Assembly: GCA_910586205.1 (NCBI GenBank)
Contig: CAJUGD010000005.1
Coordinates: 101,661 to 165,660 of the forward strand
Origin: an uncultured Lachnospiraceae bacterium
GTDB lineage: Bacteria; Bacillota; Clostridia; Lachnospirales; Lachnospiraceae
DNA length: 64,000 nucleotides
Direction of reading: 5' to 3'
Positions within the stretch are counted from its first letter, which is position 1; every line of letters begins with the position of its first letter. Position numbers and translations under genes: made by a program. The notes under the pieces are model-generated. The model made no database searches, was not told where the DNA came from, and was given only the letters and a program-made list of their open reading frames with translations. This document shows, one piece after another, positions 1-7,680 of this stretch.

Positions 1-708
1 AAGTGCGCCTACCTGGTTTGCAATCAAAACCTTTTTAAACAATCCCTGCATGAAACGGAACAATCCTCTCTGAAATCCTTCCAGACTGATCTTTCGCTCA
101 TGCAGTTCCTCGTTCACTGTAGAAAACCGCACAATGGGACCGGCTACCAGTTGGGGAAACATAGATACATAGGTTAAATACGTCAAATAATTCCGTTCTA
201 CCGGAACCTGGCCCCGGTATAGATCAATGATATAACTCATGGTCTGAAAGGTAAAAAAACTGATTCCAATGGGCAGACCAATCTTAAGGAGGGGAAGCTC
301 TGTGTGAAAAACCGCATTTATTGTTCCCAAGACAAAATCTGCATATTTAAAAAAAGCCAGAACGGAAAGATTGATTACCACAGAACTAATCAAAAAAATC
401 CGTCTTTTTCCCTGGCTGCTTCCAAAACGTTCCATCAAAAGCCCGTTTCCAAAATCCACTGCTGAAGCAAACAGCATCAGCAAAATATAAACCGGCTCTC
501 CCCATGCATAAAAAATCAGGCTGAATACAAGTAAAACTCCATTCTGCAGTGGTATCTGATATTTTCTGCTCCCTGCAGAATCCCCGGTTTGCCCCATAAC
601 ATAAGAATGTTTACCATGCAAAATGCATGGTAAACACGAAACTGCATAATATAAAATCAAACAAAGGGGAAGAAAGAAAAATAAAAACGGAATACTGCTG
701 AAAACCAT
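1..708 (-). CDS. MBOAT-family O-acyltransferase (AlgI/DltB-like), N-terminal part, cut by left edge
   Basis: The frame reads without a stop from an ATG at 708 to the window edge, giving 236 residues; GGGGGA lies 6 bases before the start. The protein is rich in membrane helices and opens with MVFSSIPFLFFFLPL. It carries YAWGEP, FFKYADF, PIGISFFTFQTMSY and FPQLVAGPIVR, all typical of AlgI-like membrane-bound O-acyltransferases. The catalytic His of the family lies in the missing C-terminal half. The family moves acyl groups across the membrane onto extracellular polysaccharide or teichoic acid. It is the third gene after an SGNH hydrolase and a DUF4358 lipoprotein, a setting that suggests acetylation of a surface polymer; the substrate is unknown. 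Residues about 25-54 look like an insertion relative to relatives and contain a DNA palindrome. Confidence 0.9.
   Translation of the reverse strand, partial: MVFSSIPFLFFFLPLCLILYYAVSCLPCILHGKHSYVMGQTGDSAGSRKYQIPLQNGVLLVFSLIFYAWGEPVYILLMLFASAVDFGNGLLMERFGSSQGKRRIFLISSVVINLSVLAFFKYADFVLGTINAVFHTELPLLKIGLPIGISFFTFQTMSYIIDLYRGQVPVERNYLTYLTYVSMFPQLVAGPIVRFSTVNEELHERKISLEGFQRGLFRFMQGLFKKVLIANQVGAL
609..635. repeat. 12-bp perfect inverted repeat inside the MBOAT gene
   Basis: The arms GTTTACCATGCA (609-620) and TGCATGGTAAAC (624-635) are exact reverse complements separated by three bases. The element lies inside the coding region, in a stretch between the first and second membrane segments. It keeps the reading frame open. 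Confidence 0.7.
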
Positions 709-722
709 GTCTGTCCCCCGCC

Positions 723-1490
723 CTACTGGATTCCTGCCTGAATGATCTGGTTAATGGCGCCTGCCTGCTCAGAGATTACCAGATATACATAATTTCCATT
801 TACCTGAACAGAACTTTTATCTACAATCTGAAATTGATCCGGAAGATAATTCTCCATCTCTGACTTCTTCTGGTCAATCACAGTCTGGAGCGCAGCGCTT
901 AAGCCTGCTGTACTTCCTGCGTCCTTTGCCTTAAGAATAACCACGGTCTCTGCAGAGATCGCTGCCTCTGACATGGAAAACACATATTCTTCCAAAGATC
1001 CAACATCAATCCCGTAATAATTAGAAATAAAATCATCCGGAACAACCATAGGAGAATTAAGAGCAACCTTCTGTGTAATCTCCCCATAAATATCTTTAAC
1101 GCTTTTTCCCGTATTCTGAGGAGCTGTTGTCTCCGGAACCGTCTCTGGCGCTGTCTCCGGAGTCAGCGTTGCTTCAGTCACTGCCTCTGACTCTTTTTTT
1201 GTTTCTTCCTCAGCCGTTTCCTTTGTACTGGCTTCAGAAGTTTTTTCCTCCGCAGAGGTTTCATCCTCCGTGGTCTCATCTGCCTTCGTTTCTTCGCTGG
1301 TTTCCTCCTCTTTTTCTGTTTCCTTGCTTTCTTCTTCTGTAACTTCTGCAGTAGTTTCCTCAACAGTCGTCTCCGCAGCCGTAGTCTCCGCAGAAGATGA
1401 AGCTGCTGTTTCTGCCTTTCCGCATGCCCCAAGCATCAAAACTACTGCCAAAAGATATGCGCTTCTCTTATAATTTCTTGTATTTATCAT
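723..1490 (-). CDS. DUF4358 domain lipoprotein with Thr/Glu-rich linker
   Basis: The 255-residue product has a basic N terminus, a hydrophobic stretch and a lipobox LGAC with Cys at about 23, so it should be lipid-anchored on the outer face of the membrane. Residues about 27-130 are a low-complexity Thr/Glu/Ser-rich spacer. Residues about 132-255 match DUF4358 as I know it (VKDIYGEI start, hydrophobic VVILKAKD strand, D..KKSEMENYLPDQF and VYLVIS segments). DUF4358 proteins often sit beside MBOAT and SGNH genes in Clostridia, as here, and are presumed to belong to the same surface acylation apparatus. Biochemical function is unknown. The gene starts 72 bases after the SGNH gene stop and ends 14 bases before the MBOAT start, so the three are probably one operon. 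Confidence 0.85.
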   Translation of the reverse strand: MINTRNYKRSAYLLAVVLMLGACGKAETAASSSAETTAAETTVEETTAEVTEEESKETEKEEETSEETKADETTEDETSAEEKTSEASTKETAEEETKKESEAVTEATLTPETAPETVPETTAPQNTGKSVKDIYGEITQKVALNSPMVVPDDFISNYYGIDVGSLEEYVFSMSEAAISAETVVILKAKDAGSTAGLSAALQTVIDQKKSEMENYLPDQFQIVDKSSVQVNGNYVYLVISEQAGAINQIIQAGIQ

Positions 1491-1562
1491 AATAATCTTT
1501 ATTCCTTTCTCTATATATCTAAATGTATTGTGTCCGTGTCAAAAGGTCATGTACGCGGCTTG

Positions 1563-2531
1563 TTAATCTGTCTTTACTCCAGGGCCGGTATTCTGGCTTG
1601 TATTCTCTCTGGGCATTAAAACCCTGGAAACCTGTGTTTCCGGTTCTTCCGTGTTTTCTTCTGTTGATGCAGAAGCAGTCTCCTGAGATGACATTTCCTC
1701 TGATTCCTGTACCTCATTTTCCGGCTGTGGATTTTGTCCGTTTACCGGAAACGGGCTGGTGCCTTGGAGCTGAGTCCTGGCATATTCCCGCAGCACAGCA
1801 GACCATACATCATAGGCAGCCCCAGTCTGATGAACATAATTATCACTGCAGTATACGGCCGGCAGATCCCCATTGGCATCTGACAGATGGGAAGCAAGAT
1901 CTACAAATCCCCATCCGTTCGCAAGAGCCATCTGCTTTAAAAGCTCATTAAACCGCCGGATATTGGGATTGTTTAAATTCCCTCTGCCCTTTCCCTGCTT
2001 TGTGTAAGTCATACTGATAATATGAATCTCCGCATCCGGGCAATGGGCTTTAATGTTTCCAATTACCTGGGCATAGCAGTCACAGGTGTTTTCCAAAGTA
2101 CCCATGTTCATATCATTAAGCCCGAAAAACATAAACACTCTTTTTGCATTAAGCATCCCCATGGATTCCCATACCGGTCTTTGCTGTCCCTGATAAACCG
2201 GATGCACACTTTTTGAAGATACAGGCCACAAAGCATTGTGAACCGAAAAACTGCCGGAAGCTAAAAACTGGATTCCTCCCAGATAGGTATTCCTTCTTTT
2301 CATTGCATAATTCCGAAATCCCATCATCACCGAATCACCGGTAAACACACTTCCTGCAAAATACTGATCAATAGCAGTCTCCATGGCAAGCGCCGGATCT
2401 TCTTCTGCTGTCCCTGCTGCCTGCTCTTGGACTGTATTCTCCTCATCTGCATAGGCAGCCATAGGAATCGCCCCCGCCAAAAGCATTGCTGAAACCCCAC
2501 TGAGCAATCGGTATTTCCATCCTTTTTTCAT
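1563..2531 (-). CDS. Secreted SGNH/GDSL hydrolase
   Basis: The ATG at 2531 is preferred over one 39 bases upstream because GGAGAGG sits just before it and the product then opens with a signal peptide (MKKGWKYRLL, hydrophobic core, cleavage near AYA). The mature domain shows the SGNH blocks: FTGDSVMM with nucleophile Ser near 67, GLNDM with Asn near 139, and a C-terminal D..VH pair (Asp about 230, His about 234). The last 65 residues are an acidic, Ser/Thr/Glu-rich tail. The family cleaves or transfers ester-linked groups such as acetyl. It is the first gene of the cassette with DUF4358 and MBOAT, so it probably transfers or removes the acyl group that the MBOAT protein exports. Confidence 0.88.
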   Translation of the reverse strand: MKKGWKYRLLSGVSAMLLAGAIPMAAYADEENTVQEQAAGTAEEDPALAMETAIDQYFAGSVFTGDSVMMGFRNYAMKRRNTYLGGIQFLASGSFSVHNALWPVSSKSVHPVYQGQQRPVWESMGMLNAKRVFMFFGLNDMNMGTLENTCDCYAQVIGNIKAHCPDAEIHIISMTYTKQGKGRGNLNNPNIRRFNELLKQMALANGWGFVDLASHLSDANGDLPAVYCSDNYVHQTGAAYDVWSAVLREYARTQLQGTSPFPVNGQNPQPENEVQESEEMSSQETASASTEENTEEPETQVSRVLMPRENTSQNTGPGVKTD

Positions 2532-2717
2532 AATCCTCTCCTCCGCGAAATTTGTCTTATAGTATACCAAGAATAGGCTTACTTTTCAAGCAAGATTCAC
2601 ATTCTGGTTTTTAAAATTTAAGAATCTGTTGAAACCACTTAAGGTTTCCTGACCGGCAAAACCATTTTTCCCGTAAAATGTTGTCACACACAGCAAATCC
2701 TGCGGAATATCATACAG

Positions 2718-2723
2718 TATAAT
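2718..2723 (+). promoter_or_regulatory. Possible -10 element of the DUF4397 gene
   Basis: The stretch CATACAGTATAAT at 2711-2723 contains TATAAT. It also matches the CATACANT/CATANNNTA -10 patterns of the mother-cell factors SigE and SigK. No convincing SigA -35 lies 16-18 bases upstream. Which factor reads it cannot be decided from sequence alone. Confidence 0.35.
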
Positions 2724-2747
2724 TCAACCCATGAGAGGACTTATCCT

Positions 2748-3386
2748 ATGAATGATGTTTTACTGCCTCAGGTCAACAATAATTGCCGGTTCTGCAACTT
2801 CAATCAATGGATGCCGGCAGGCGTGCGTGTCTTAAATGCTGCTGTCAACTATAATCCATTTTCTGTCACCATCGGCAATACCAACGTTGCCTCAAGCCTT
2901 GACCAAGGCGCCATCACCCGCTACAGCCAGGTCAATCAGGGCTATCAGACCGTCACCTTATCCGGCGCCAATGGATATGTCTATGTGCAGAAACCAGTTT
3001 ATATCGGAGACGGCATGACAACCATTGTAATAATTAACACGGCATCCGGGCTGGATCTTCTTCCTGTGTCTGACTCAGCCTGTGCTACCAATTCTTTCAG
3101 CGCCTGTATTCGGGTAGCAAATGTAGCCTATTACAGCGGTCCGGTTAATGTAAGAATTGGGAATGTAGTATTCTCCTCCATTCCCTTCCAGGATGTAACC
3201 TCCTTCAGCCGTGTCACCTCAGGAAGCTATACCGCACAGATCAGCCGTCCTCAGCATCCCAACAATCCCCTGCTGTCTGTGCCTCTTAATCTTAATTCCA
3301 ACCGTATCTACACCCTGTATGTCATGAACTGGAATCCGTCCTCTGATGCTGTTCAAACCTTCTTAGTGGAGGATCGTCGCAGCTGA
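2748..3386 (+). CDS. DUF4397 domain protein, two repeats, no signal peptide
   Basis: The 212-residue protein contains two related halves, about residues 23-100 and 112-200. Each starts with a (V/I)RV.N(A/V)A pattern followed by a V.IGN turn and a Y/F.RV..G(Y/S)..(V/A) strand, as in DUF4397. Many DUF4397 proteins are exported, but this one starts MNDVLLPQVNNNCRFCNF with no hydrophobic leader, so it is predicted cytoplasmic, or assembled on a surface by another route such as the spore coat. Gln, Asn and Ser are abundant and Lys is absent. The start follows GAGAGG. It stands alone, divergent from the SGNH cassette and followed by a hairpin. Function unknown. Confidence 0.75.
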   Translation: MNDVLLPQVNNNCRFCNFNQWMPAGVRVLNAAVNYNPFSVTIGNTNVASSLDQGAITRYSQVNQGYQTVTLSGANGYVYVQKPVYIGDGMTTIVIINTASGLDLLPVSDSACATNSFSACIRVANVAYYSGPVNVRIGNVVFSSIPFQDVTSFSRVTSGSYTAQISRPQHPNNPLLSVPLNLNSNRIYTLYVMNWNPSSDAVQTFLVEDRRS

Positions 3387-3421
3387 TTGAACTAAGTAAA
3401 TAAGCAAAAGCCTGATAAAGC

Positions 3422-3463
3422 GCTGACGGTAAAAAACAATCCATAAAAATTTTTTCCGTCGGC
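3422..3463 (+). terminator. Hairpin after the DUF4397 gene
   Basis: GCTGACGGTAAAAAA (from 3422) pairs with TTTTTTCCGTCGGC (3450-3463), leaving a loop of about 13 bases. The right arm itself carries the T run, and no T run follows the stem. It is a likely transcription terminator. Confidence 0.6.
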
Positions 3464-3555
3464 GCAATATTACTGAATGAAACCACATTGTGAATAGATT
3501 TTTTTTTAAAGTTGTGGTATGATGAAAACAGTAACAATATGAGGAGGAGAGAATT

Positions 3556-4608
3556 ATGGCAAAGTATATGGCGTATGTAGGGTCTTACTCCTACACCGGC
3601 AAGGCAAAGGGAATCACAGTTTACGATGTAGATGTAGAGAAAGGGAAATTCGAGAAGCGTTGCGAGGTGGAAGTGGACAACTCCTCTTATGTGATTGCCT
3701 CCAAAAATGGTGATACCCTGTACTCTATTGCTGATGAAGGTGTAGTGTCATTCCGTATTCTCCAGAACGGAAGCCTTTCTCGTCTGAACAGTACCAAGAT
3801 CAACGGCATGAGAGGCTGCCATCTGTCTACGGATACAGGGGACAAGTATATCTTTGTTTCCGGCTACCATGACGGCAAGACCACAGTCCTGCGGCTGCGC
3901 AGGGACGGCGGCGTAGGAGAGATTGTGGATGGTGTATTCCATAAAGGTATGGGAAGCGTTGCAGAACGGAATTTTCGGCCTCACATTACATGCACCAGGA
4001 GAACTCCGGATCATAAATATGTGCTGACGGCAGACTCCGGTATGGACCAGGTACAGATTTATCGTTTCAATGATAAGGAGGAACGGCTGATTCAGGTAGA
4101 TGCAATCCGTTGCGAGAGAGAATCTGCACCAAGACATTTCCGGTTCAGCAATGACGGCAAATTTATCTATTTGATGTATGAACAGAAAAACGTCATTGAT
4201 GTATACACCTATGAGGGAAATGATCGAGTGCCGCAAATTGAGAAAATTCAAACCATCTCCACTATGGGTCCAAAAGGAAAAAAGATTGCCGCTGCCTGCT
4301 GCATGCGTTTCTCAGAAGACCAGCAGTATGTATATTGCGGCAATGCAGGGGATGAAACCGTCTCGATTTTCAGAAGGAATGCTGAGACAGGAATGTTAGA
4401 GCTTCTGTGCAGCCTGCCCCCAAGCGGAGAATATCCCAAAGATATCGCCGTGTTCCCTGACAATAAGCATATTGCGGTAATGAACCATGAAAGCGGAAAT
4501 ATTACCTTTTTTGCTGTGGACTATGAAAAAGGGCTGCTGGTAATGTGTGCTAAAGAAATAAAGTGCAATCAGCCTAATTGTTGTGCAATCGTAAGAGTAG
4601 CTCCGTAA
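3556..4608 (+). CDS. Lactonase family protein, seven-bladed beta-propeller (YbhE-like)
   Basis: The 350-residue protein lacks a signal peptide and shows the repeating strand pattern of the PF10282 lactonase/3-carboxymuconate-cyclase fold. It starts YVGSYSYTGKAKGITVYDVD and has repeated blade motifs such as RGCHLSTD...IFVSGY, PDHKYVLTADSGMDQVQIYRF, APRHFRFSNDGKFIYLMYE, CMRFSEDQQYVYCGNAGDETVSIF and YPKDIAVFPDNKHIAVMNHESGNI. The best known member hydrolyses 6-phosphogluconolactone, but the family is broad and the substrate here is not proven. A strong GAGGAGGAGAG precedes the ATG. It appears to be monocistronic; a 16-bp inverted repeat follows it. Confidence 0.85.
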   Translation: MAKYMAYVGSYSYTGKAKGITVYDVDVEKGKFEKRCEVEVDNSSYVIASKNGDTLYSIADEGVVSFRILQNGSLSRLNSTKINGMRGCHLSTDTGDKYIFVSGYHDGKTTVLRLRRDGGVGEIVDGVFHKGMGSVAERNFRPHITCTRRTPDHKYVLTADSGMDQVQIYRFNDKEERLIQVDAIRCERESAPRHFRFSNDGKFIYLMYEQKNVIDVYTYEGNDRVPQIEKIQTISTMGPKGKKIAAACCMRFSEDQQYVYCGNAGDETVSIFRRNAETGMLELLCSLPPSGEYPKDIAVFPDNKHIAVMNHESGNITFFAVDYEKGLLVMCAKEIKCNQPNCCAIVRVAP

Positions 4609-4624
4609 AGGACATGCTTTGGCC

Positions 4625-4672
4625 GAATTATCACTTTTTAAAGTTGATGAAAAGACTAAAAAGTGATAATTC
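4625..4672. repeat. 16-bp perfect inverted repeat between the lactonase gene and aroC
   Basis: GAATTATCACTTTTTA (4625-4640) and TAAAAAGTGATAATTC (4657-4672) are exact reverse complements around a 16-base loop. No T run follows, so it may be a terminator of the lactonase gene or a protein-binding site upstream of aroC. Confidence 0.7.
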
Positions 4673-4764
4673 CGTCAAAGAAATTCTATAAGCTATTTCA
4701 TCTATATCTGTTTGCACCCATCAGAAATAATGTGCTGTAAAACGCGCACAAAATGGAGGAAATC

Positions 4765-5853
4765 ATGGCAGGCTCAACTTTTGGCACTATATTTCGGATT
4801 ATGACATGGGGAGAGTCCCACGGTAAGGGTGTTGGTGTTACCATTGACGGCTGTCCCGCGGGGCTTTCTTTATGTGAGGAGGATATACAGCAGTATCTTA
4901 ACCGGAGAAAACCGGGACAGGGCAGGTTTGCCACAGCACGGCAGGAGGGAGATCAGGCAGAGCTTCTGTCAGGAGTATTTGAAGGAAAAACTACCGGAAC
5001 CCCCATTTCATTGATTGTGAGAAACCAGGATCAAAGATCTCGGGACTATACAGCAATCATGGACGTGTACCGTCCAGGTCATGCAGATTACTGCTTTGAC
5101 GCCAAATATGGCTTTCGGGATTACCGGGGCGGGGGAAGATCCTCCGGCAGAGAAACCATCGGCAGGGTTGCTGCAGGAGCCGTGGCATGCAGGCTTCTTT
5201 CCTCCTATGGAATTTCTGTAGATGCTTACACAAAAAGTATTGGAGAGATTGAGATTAATCCTGAACGGTTTGATTTGGCATACCGGGACATGAATCAGCT
5301 GTACATGCCAGATAGGGAATCAGCTAAAAAGGCAGCGCTTTATTTAGACAGTCTTATGGAAGATCAAGATTCGGCAGGCGGTGTAATAGAATGTCTGATC
5401 CGCGGAGTTCCGGCCGGAATCGGAGAACCAGTCTTTGATAAGCTGGATGCATGTCTGGCAAAAGCAGTCATGTCTATCGGAGCAGTAAAAGGCTTTGAGA
5501 TTGGAGATGGCTTTAAGGCAGCAAAAAGCCGCGGCTCGGAAAATAATGATGAATTTTATGCAGATGCTCAGGGAAAACTAAAGAAAAGAACCAATCATTC
5601 CGGCGGAATCTTAGGAGGTATCAGCGATGGAAGTGACATTATATTCCGGGCTGCTTTTAAACCGACTCCATCTATTGCAAGGCCGCAGAAGACGGTAAAC
5701 CGTGTCGGAGAAAATGTAGAGATTAATATCAAAGGGCGGCATGACCCGATTATAGTTCCCCGGGCTGTGGTGGTTGTAGAAGCTATGGCAGCGCTGACCA
5801 TAGCGGATTTGCTGCTTATGGCAAGGAGTTCTAAAGTAAAAAATTATAAATAA
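4765..5853 (+). CDS. aroC: Chorismate synthase
   Basis: AroC converts 5-enolpyruvylshikimate-3-phosphate to chorismate, the last step of the shikimate pathway, using reduced FMN. The 362-residue product shows the family signatures: GESHG near residue 16, RR.PGQGR, the GGRSSGRET block and a C-terminal RHDP segment. The ATG at 4765 is chosen because GGAGG at 4755-4759 precedes it by 5 bases and AGSTFG is the usual AroC N terminus; an in-frame ATG at 4753 overlaps that ribosome site. rpiB follows by 17 bases and is likely co-transcribed. No other aromatic pathway gene is in the window. Confidence 0.97.
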   Translation: MAGSTFGTIFRIMTWGESHGKGVGVTIDGCPAGLSLCEEDIQQYLNRRKPGQGRFATARQEGDQAELLSGVFEGKTTGTPISLIVRNQDQRSRDYTAIMDVYRPGHADYCFDAKYGFRDYRGGGRSSGRETIGRVAAGAVACRLLSSYGISVDAYTKSIGEIEINPERFDLAYRDMNQLYMPDRESAKKAALYLDSLMEDQDSAGGVIECLIRGVPAGIGEPVFDKLDACLAKAVMSIGAVKGFEIGDGFKAAKSRGSENNDEFYADAQGKLKKRTNHSGGILGGISDGSDIIFRAAFKPTPSIARPQKTVNRVGENVEINIKGRHDPIIVPRAVVVVEAMAALTIADLLLMARSSKVKNYK

Positions 5854-5870
5854 ACACAAAGGAGACAGGC

Positions 5871-6308
5871 ATGAAAATAGCAATGGGAAACGATCATTCT
5901 GCTGTGGAAATGAAAACCGTTATCCGGGAATATGTAGAAGCAAAGGGATATGAAGTTATTGATTTTGGAACCAATACCGGCGAGAGCTGTGATTATCCGG
6001 AATACGGAGAAAAAGTGGGGCGTGCTGTAGCCTCGGGAGAGGCTGATTATGGGATCGCCATCTGCGGAACCGGAATCGGAATCGGAATTGCTGCAGGAAA
6101 AGTTAAGGGAATCCGGGTCTGTACCTGCAGTGAGCCATACAGCGCCCGCCTGTCCCGTATGCACAACAATACCAATGTACTGACCTTCGGCGCGCGGGTT
6201 ATCGGCACAGAGATGGCTAAGATGATTGTGGATGAATGGCTGGATAATGCCTACGAGGGAGGACGTCATGACAGACGGGTGGCACAGCTCATGGAAATAG
6301 AAGGATAG
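5871..6308 (+). CDS. rpiB: Ribose-5-phosphate isomerase B
   Basis: RpiB interconverts ribose 5-phosphate and ribulose 5-phosphate in the cytoplasmic pentose phosphate pathway. The 145-residue length and the motifs GNDHSA near residue 6, GTGIGIGIAAGK with the catalytic-type Cys just before it (CGTG), and HNN...TFGARVIG fit the RpiB/LacA/LacB family. RpiB rather than LacAB is favoured because there is one stand-alone gene and no galactose pathway partner. It lies 17 bases behind aroC with its own AAGGAG site and ends at a bidirectional hairpin. Confidence 0.93.
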   Translation: MKIAMGNDHSAVEMKTVIREYVEAKGYEVIDFGTNTGESCDYPEYGEKVGRAVASGEADYGIAICGTGIGIGIAAGKVKGIRVCTCSEPYSARLSRMHNNTNVLTFGARVIGTEMAKMIVDEWLDNAYEGGRHDRRVAQLMEIEG

Positions 6309-6322
6309 CTTTAATAAAGGGG

Positions 6323-6360
6323 ATGTCGGGAAATAAGGGGCGATCTATTTCCCGACATCT
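6323..6360. terminator. Bidirectional hairpin between rpiB and asnA
   Basis: GATGTCGGGAAATA (6323-6336) and TATTTCCCGACATC (6347-6360) are exact reverse complements with a 10-base loop. The hairpin lies between two genes that face each other, the expected place for a shared terminator, although the T run is weak. Confidence 0.75.
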
Positions 6361-6383
6361 CCTTATGTTTCAATTAAATTTCT

Positions 6384-7391
6384 TCAAAGCAGGATAATAT
6401 GATTCTCACGGCATAACTTCCGCATATCCTCTGGCCACAGACTTGCCTGAACCTCCCCCACATGAGCACGATTCAAAAGAAGCATACAAAGACGGGACTG
6501 GCCGATACCGCCGCCTATGGTACAAGGAAGCTCACCCGATAAGAGCATTTTATGATAAGGAAGCTCTCTGCGGTCATCGCAGCCTGCCTTGGTAAGCTGT
6601 TCATCTAAAGACTTTTCATCTACCCGGATTCCCATGCTGGAAATCTCCAGCGCACAATCCAGCAGATCATACCAGAACAGTATATCTCCGTTAAGCTGCC
6701 AGTCATCATAATCCGGAGCCCTGCCATCATGAGGCTTTCCATTTTTCAGCTTCTCTCCGATCTTCATAAGGAATACGCACCCATGTTCTTTTGTAATAAG
6801 ATTCTCTCTTTCCTTTGGGGTTTTGTCAGGATAGCGTTCTTCTAACTCTTCAGAAGTTACAAAGGTAATATCCTTTGGCAGATGTTTGACTGCATCCGGA
6901 TATTTATACCAGACCTCATGCTGCATATGCTTAATAATCTTAAAGATTGTACATACAGTCTCCTTCAGGGTTTCTGTATTTCTCTGTTCTCTGGTAATCA
7001 CCTTTTCCCAATCCCATTGATCGACATAGCAGGAATGAAGGTTATCCAGCTCCTCATCCCGGCGAATAGCGTTCATATTGGTATAAAGTCCCTCACCCGG
7101 CTGAAATCCATATTCCTTTAAAGCCATTCTTTTCCACTTGGCAAGAGACTGAACCACCTCAATTCTTTCTCCGGGAAAAGCATACATATCAAATTCAACC
7201 GGACGCTCCACACCGTTAAGATTGTCATTCAAGCCGCTGGATTGTTCTACGAACAGAGGAGCAGAAATCCGCTCCAAATGCATCTCCCGGCCAAATTCCT
7301 TCTGAAACGTATCGCGGATGTATTTGATTGCCTCCTGAGTTTCCCGAACCGTCAGATGAGGATCATAGGCTTTCGGTATTATCAATCCCAT
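6384..7391 (-). CDS. asnA: Aspartate--ammonia ligase
   Basis: AsnA makes asparagine from aspartate, ammonia and ATP, releasing AMP. The 335-residue protein matches the class II aaRS-like AsnA family in length and sequence: VRETQEAIKYIRDTFQ, LERISAPLF, GLNDNLNG, EVVQSLAKWKRMAL, SCYVDQWDWEKVI and a C-terminal GGGIGQSRLCMLLL motif. The ATG at 7391 is preceded by GGGAGG; the ATG 15 bases upstream overlaps this site. A TTGACA-17-TATCAT promoter lies about 80 bases upstream, with a short leader and no T-box. Its promoter and the XRE promoter overlap a 100-bp divergent region. Confidence 0.96.
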   Translation of the reverse strand: MGLIIPKAYDPHLTVRETQEAIKYIRDTFQKEFGREMHLERISAPLFVEQSSGLNDNLNGVERPVEFDMYAFPGERIEVVQSLAKWKRMALKEYGFQPGEGLYTNMNAIRRDEELDNLHSCYVDQWDWEKVITREQRNTETLKETVCTIFKIIKHMQHEVWYKYPDAVKHLPKDITFVTSEELEERYPDKTPKERENLITKEHGCVFLMKIGEKLKNGKPHDGRAPDYDDWQLNGDILFWYDLLDCALEISSMGIRVDEKSLDEQLTKAGCDDRRELPYHKMLLSGELPCTIGGGIGQSRLCMLLLNRAHVGEVQASLWPEDMRKLCRENHIILL

Positions 7392-7473
7392 ATTATTTCC
7401 TCCCATTGATTTCCTGATATAAATTTATCCTGCTTATCGTATCATTATTCCTTAATTTATACAAGCACTATTT

Positions 7474-7502
7474 ATGATAAAACAAATACGATCCACTGTC
7501 AA
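7474..7502 (-). promoter_or_regulatory. Promoter of asnA
   Basis: Read on the minus strand, TTGACA (7497-7502) and TATCAT (7474-7479) are separated by 17 bases. The predicted leader to the asnA start is about 75 bases and shows no T-box specifier domain. Confidence 0.7.
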
Positions 7503-7530
7503 AAAAACTCAAAAATCTCTCTTAATGATA

Positions 7531-7558
7531 TTGACAGAACCATATTTTTCTGTATAAT
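7531..7558 (+). promoter_or_regulatory. Promoter of the XRE regulator / potABCD operon
   Basis: TTGACA (7531-7536) and TATAAT (7553-7558) are separated by 16 bases, a near-consensus SigA promoter. A leader of about 115 bases follows. In it the motif TAAAC(C/T)TTT occurs three times in the same orientation, near 7585, 7623 and 7650, possibly sites for the regulator itself. Confidence 0.8.
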
Positions 7559-7680
7559 GGTATTTGCTGTCGGTTTATTATTACTAAACTTTTTACTTAT
7601 TTTCATAGTCAGTTAGTATATGTAAACTTTAAGATTAATTTTTTTATAGTAAACCTTTTTTGCACATTGGGAGGCAATAC

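Noticed and set aside
1270..1473. Open frames opposite the Thr/Glu-rich linker of the DUF4358 lipoprotein
   Set aside because: The repetitive codons of the linker keep several frames open on both strands; the products are low complexity.
3748..4251. 167-codon open frame antisense to the lactonase gene
   Set aside because: The lactonase reading is strongly supported and the antisense frame has no ribosome site.
7392..7473. Possible T-box leader before asnA
   Set aside because: The leader is only about 75 bases and shows neither the specifier stem nor the conserved T-box sequence.
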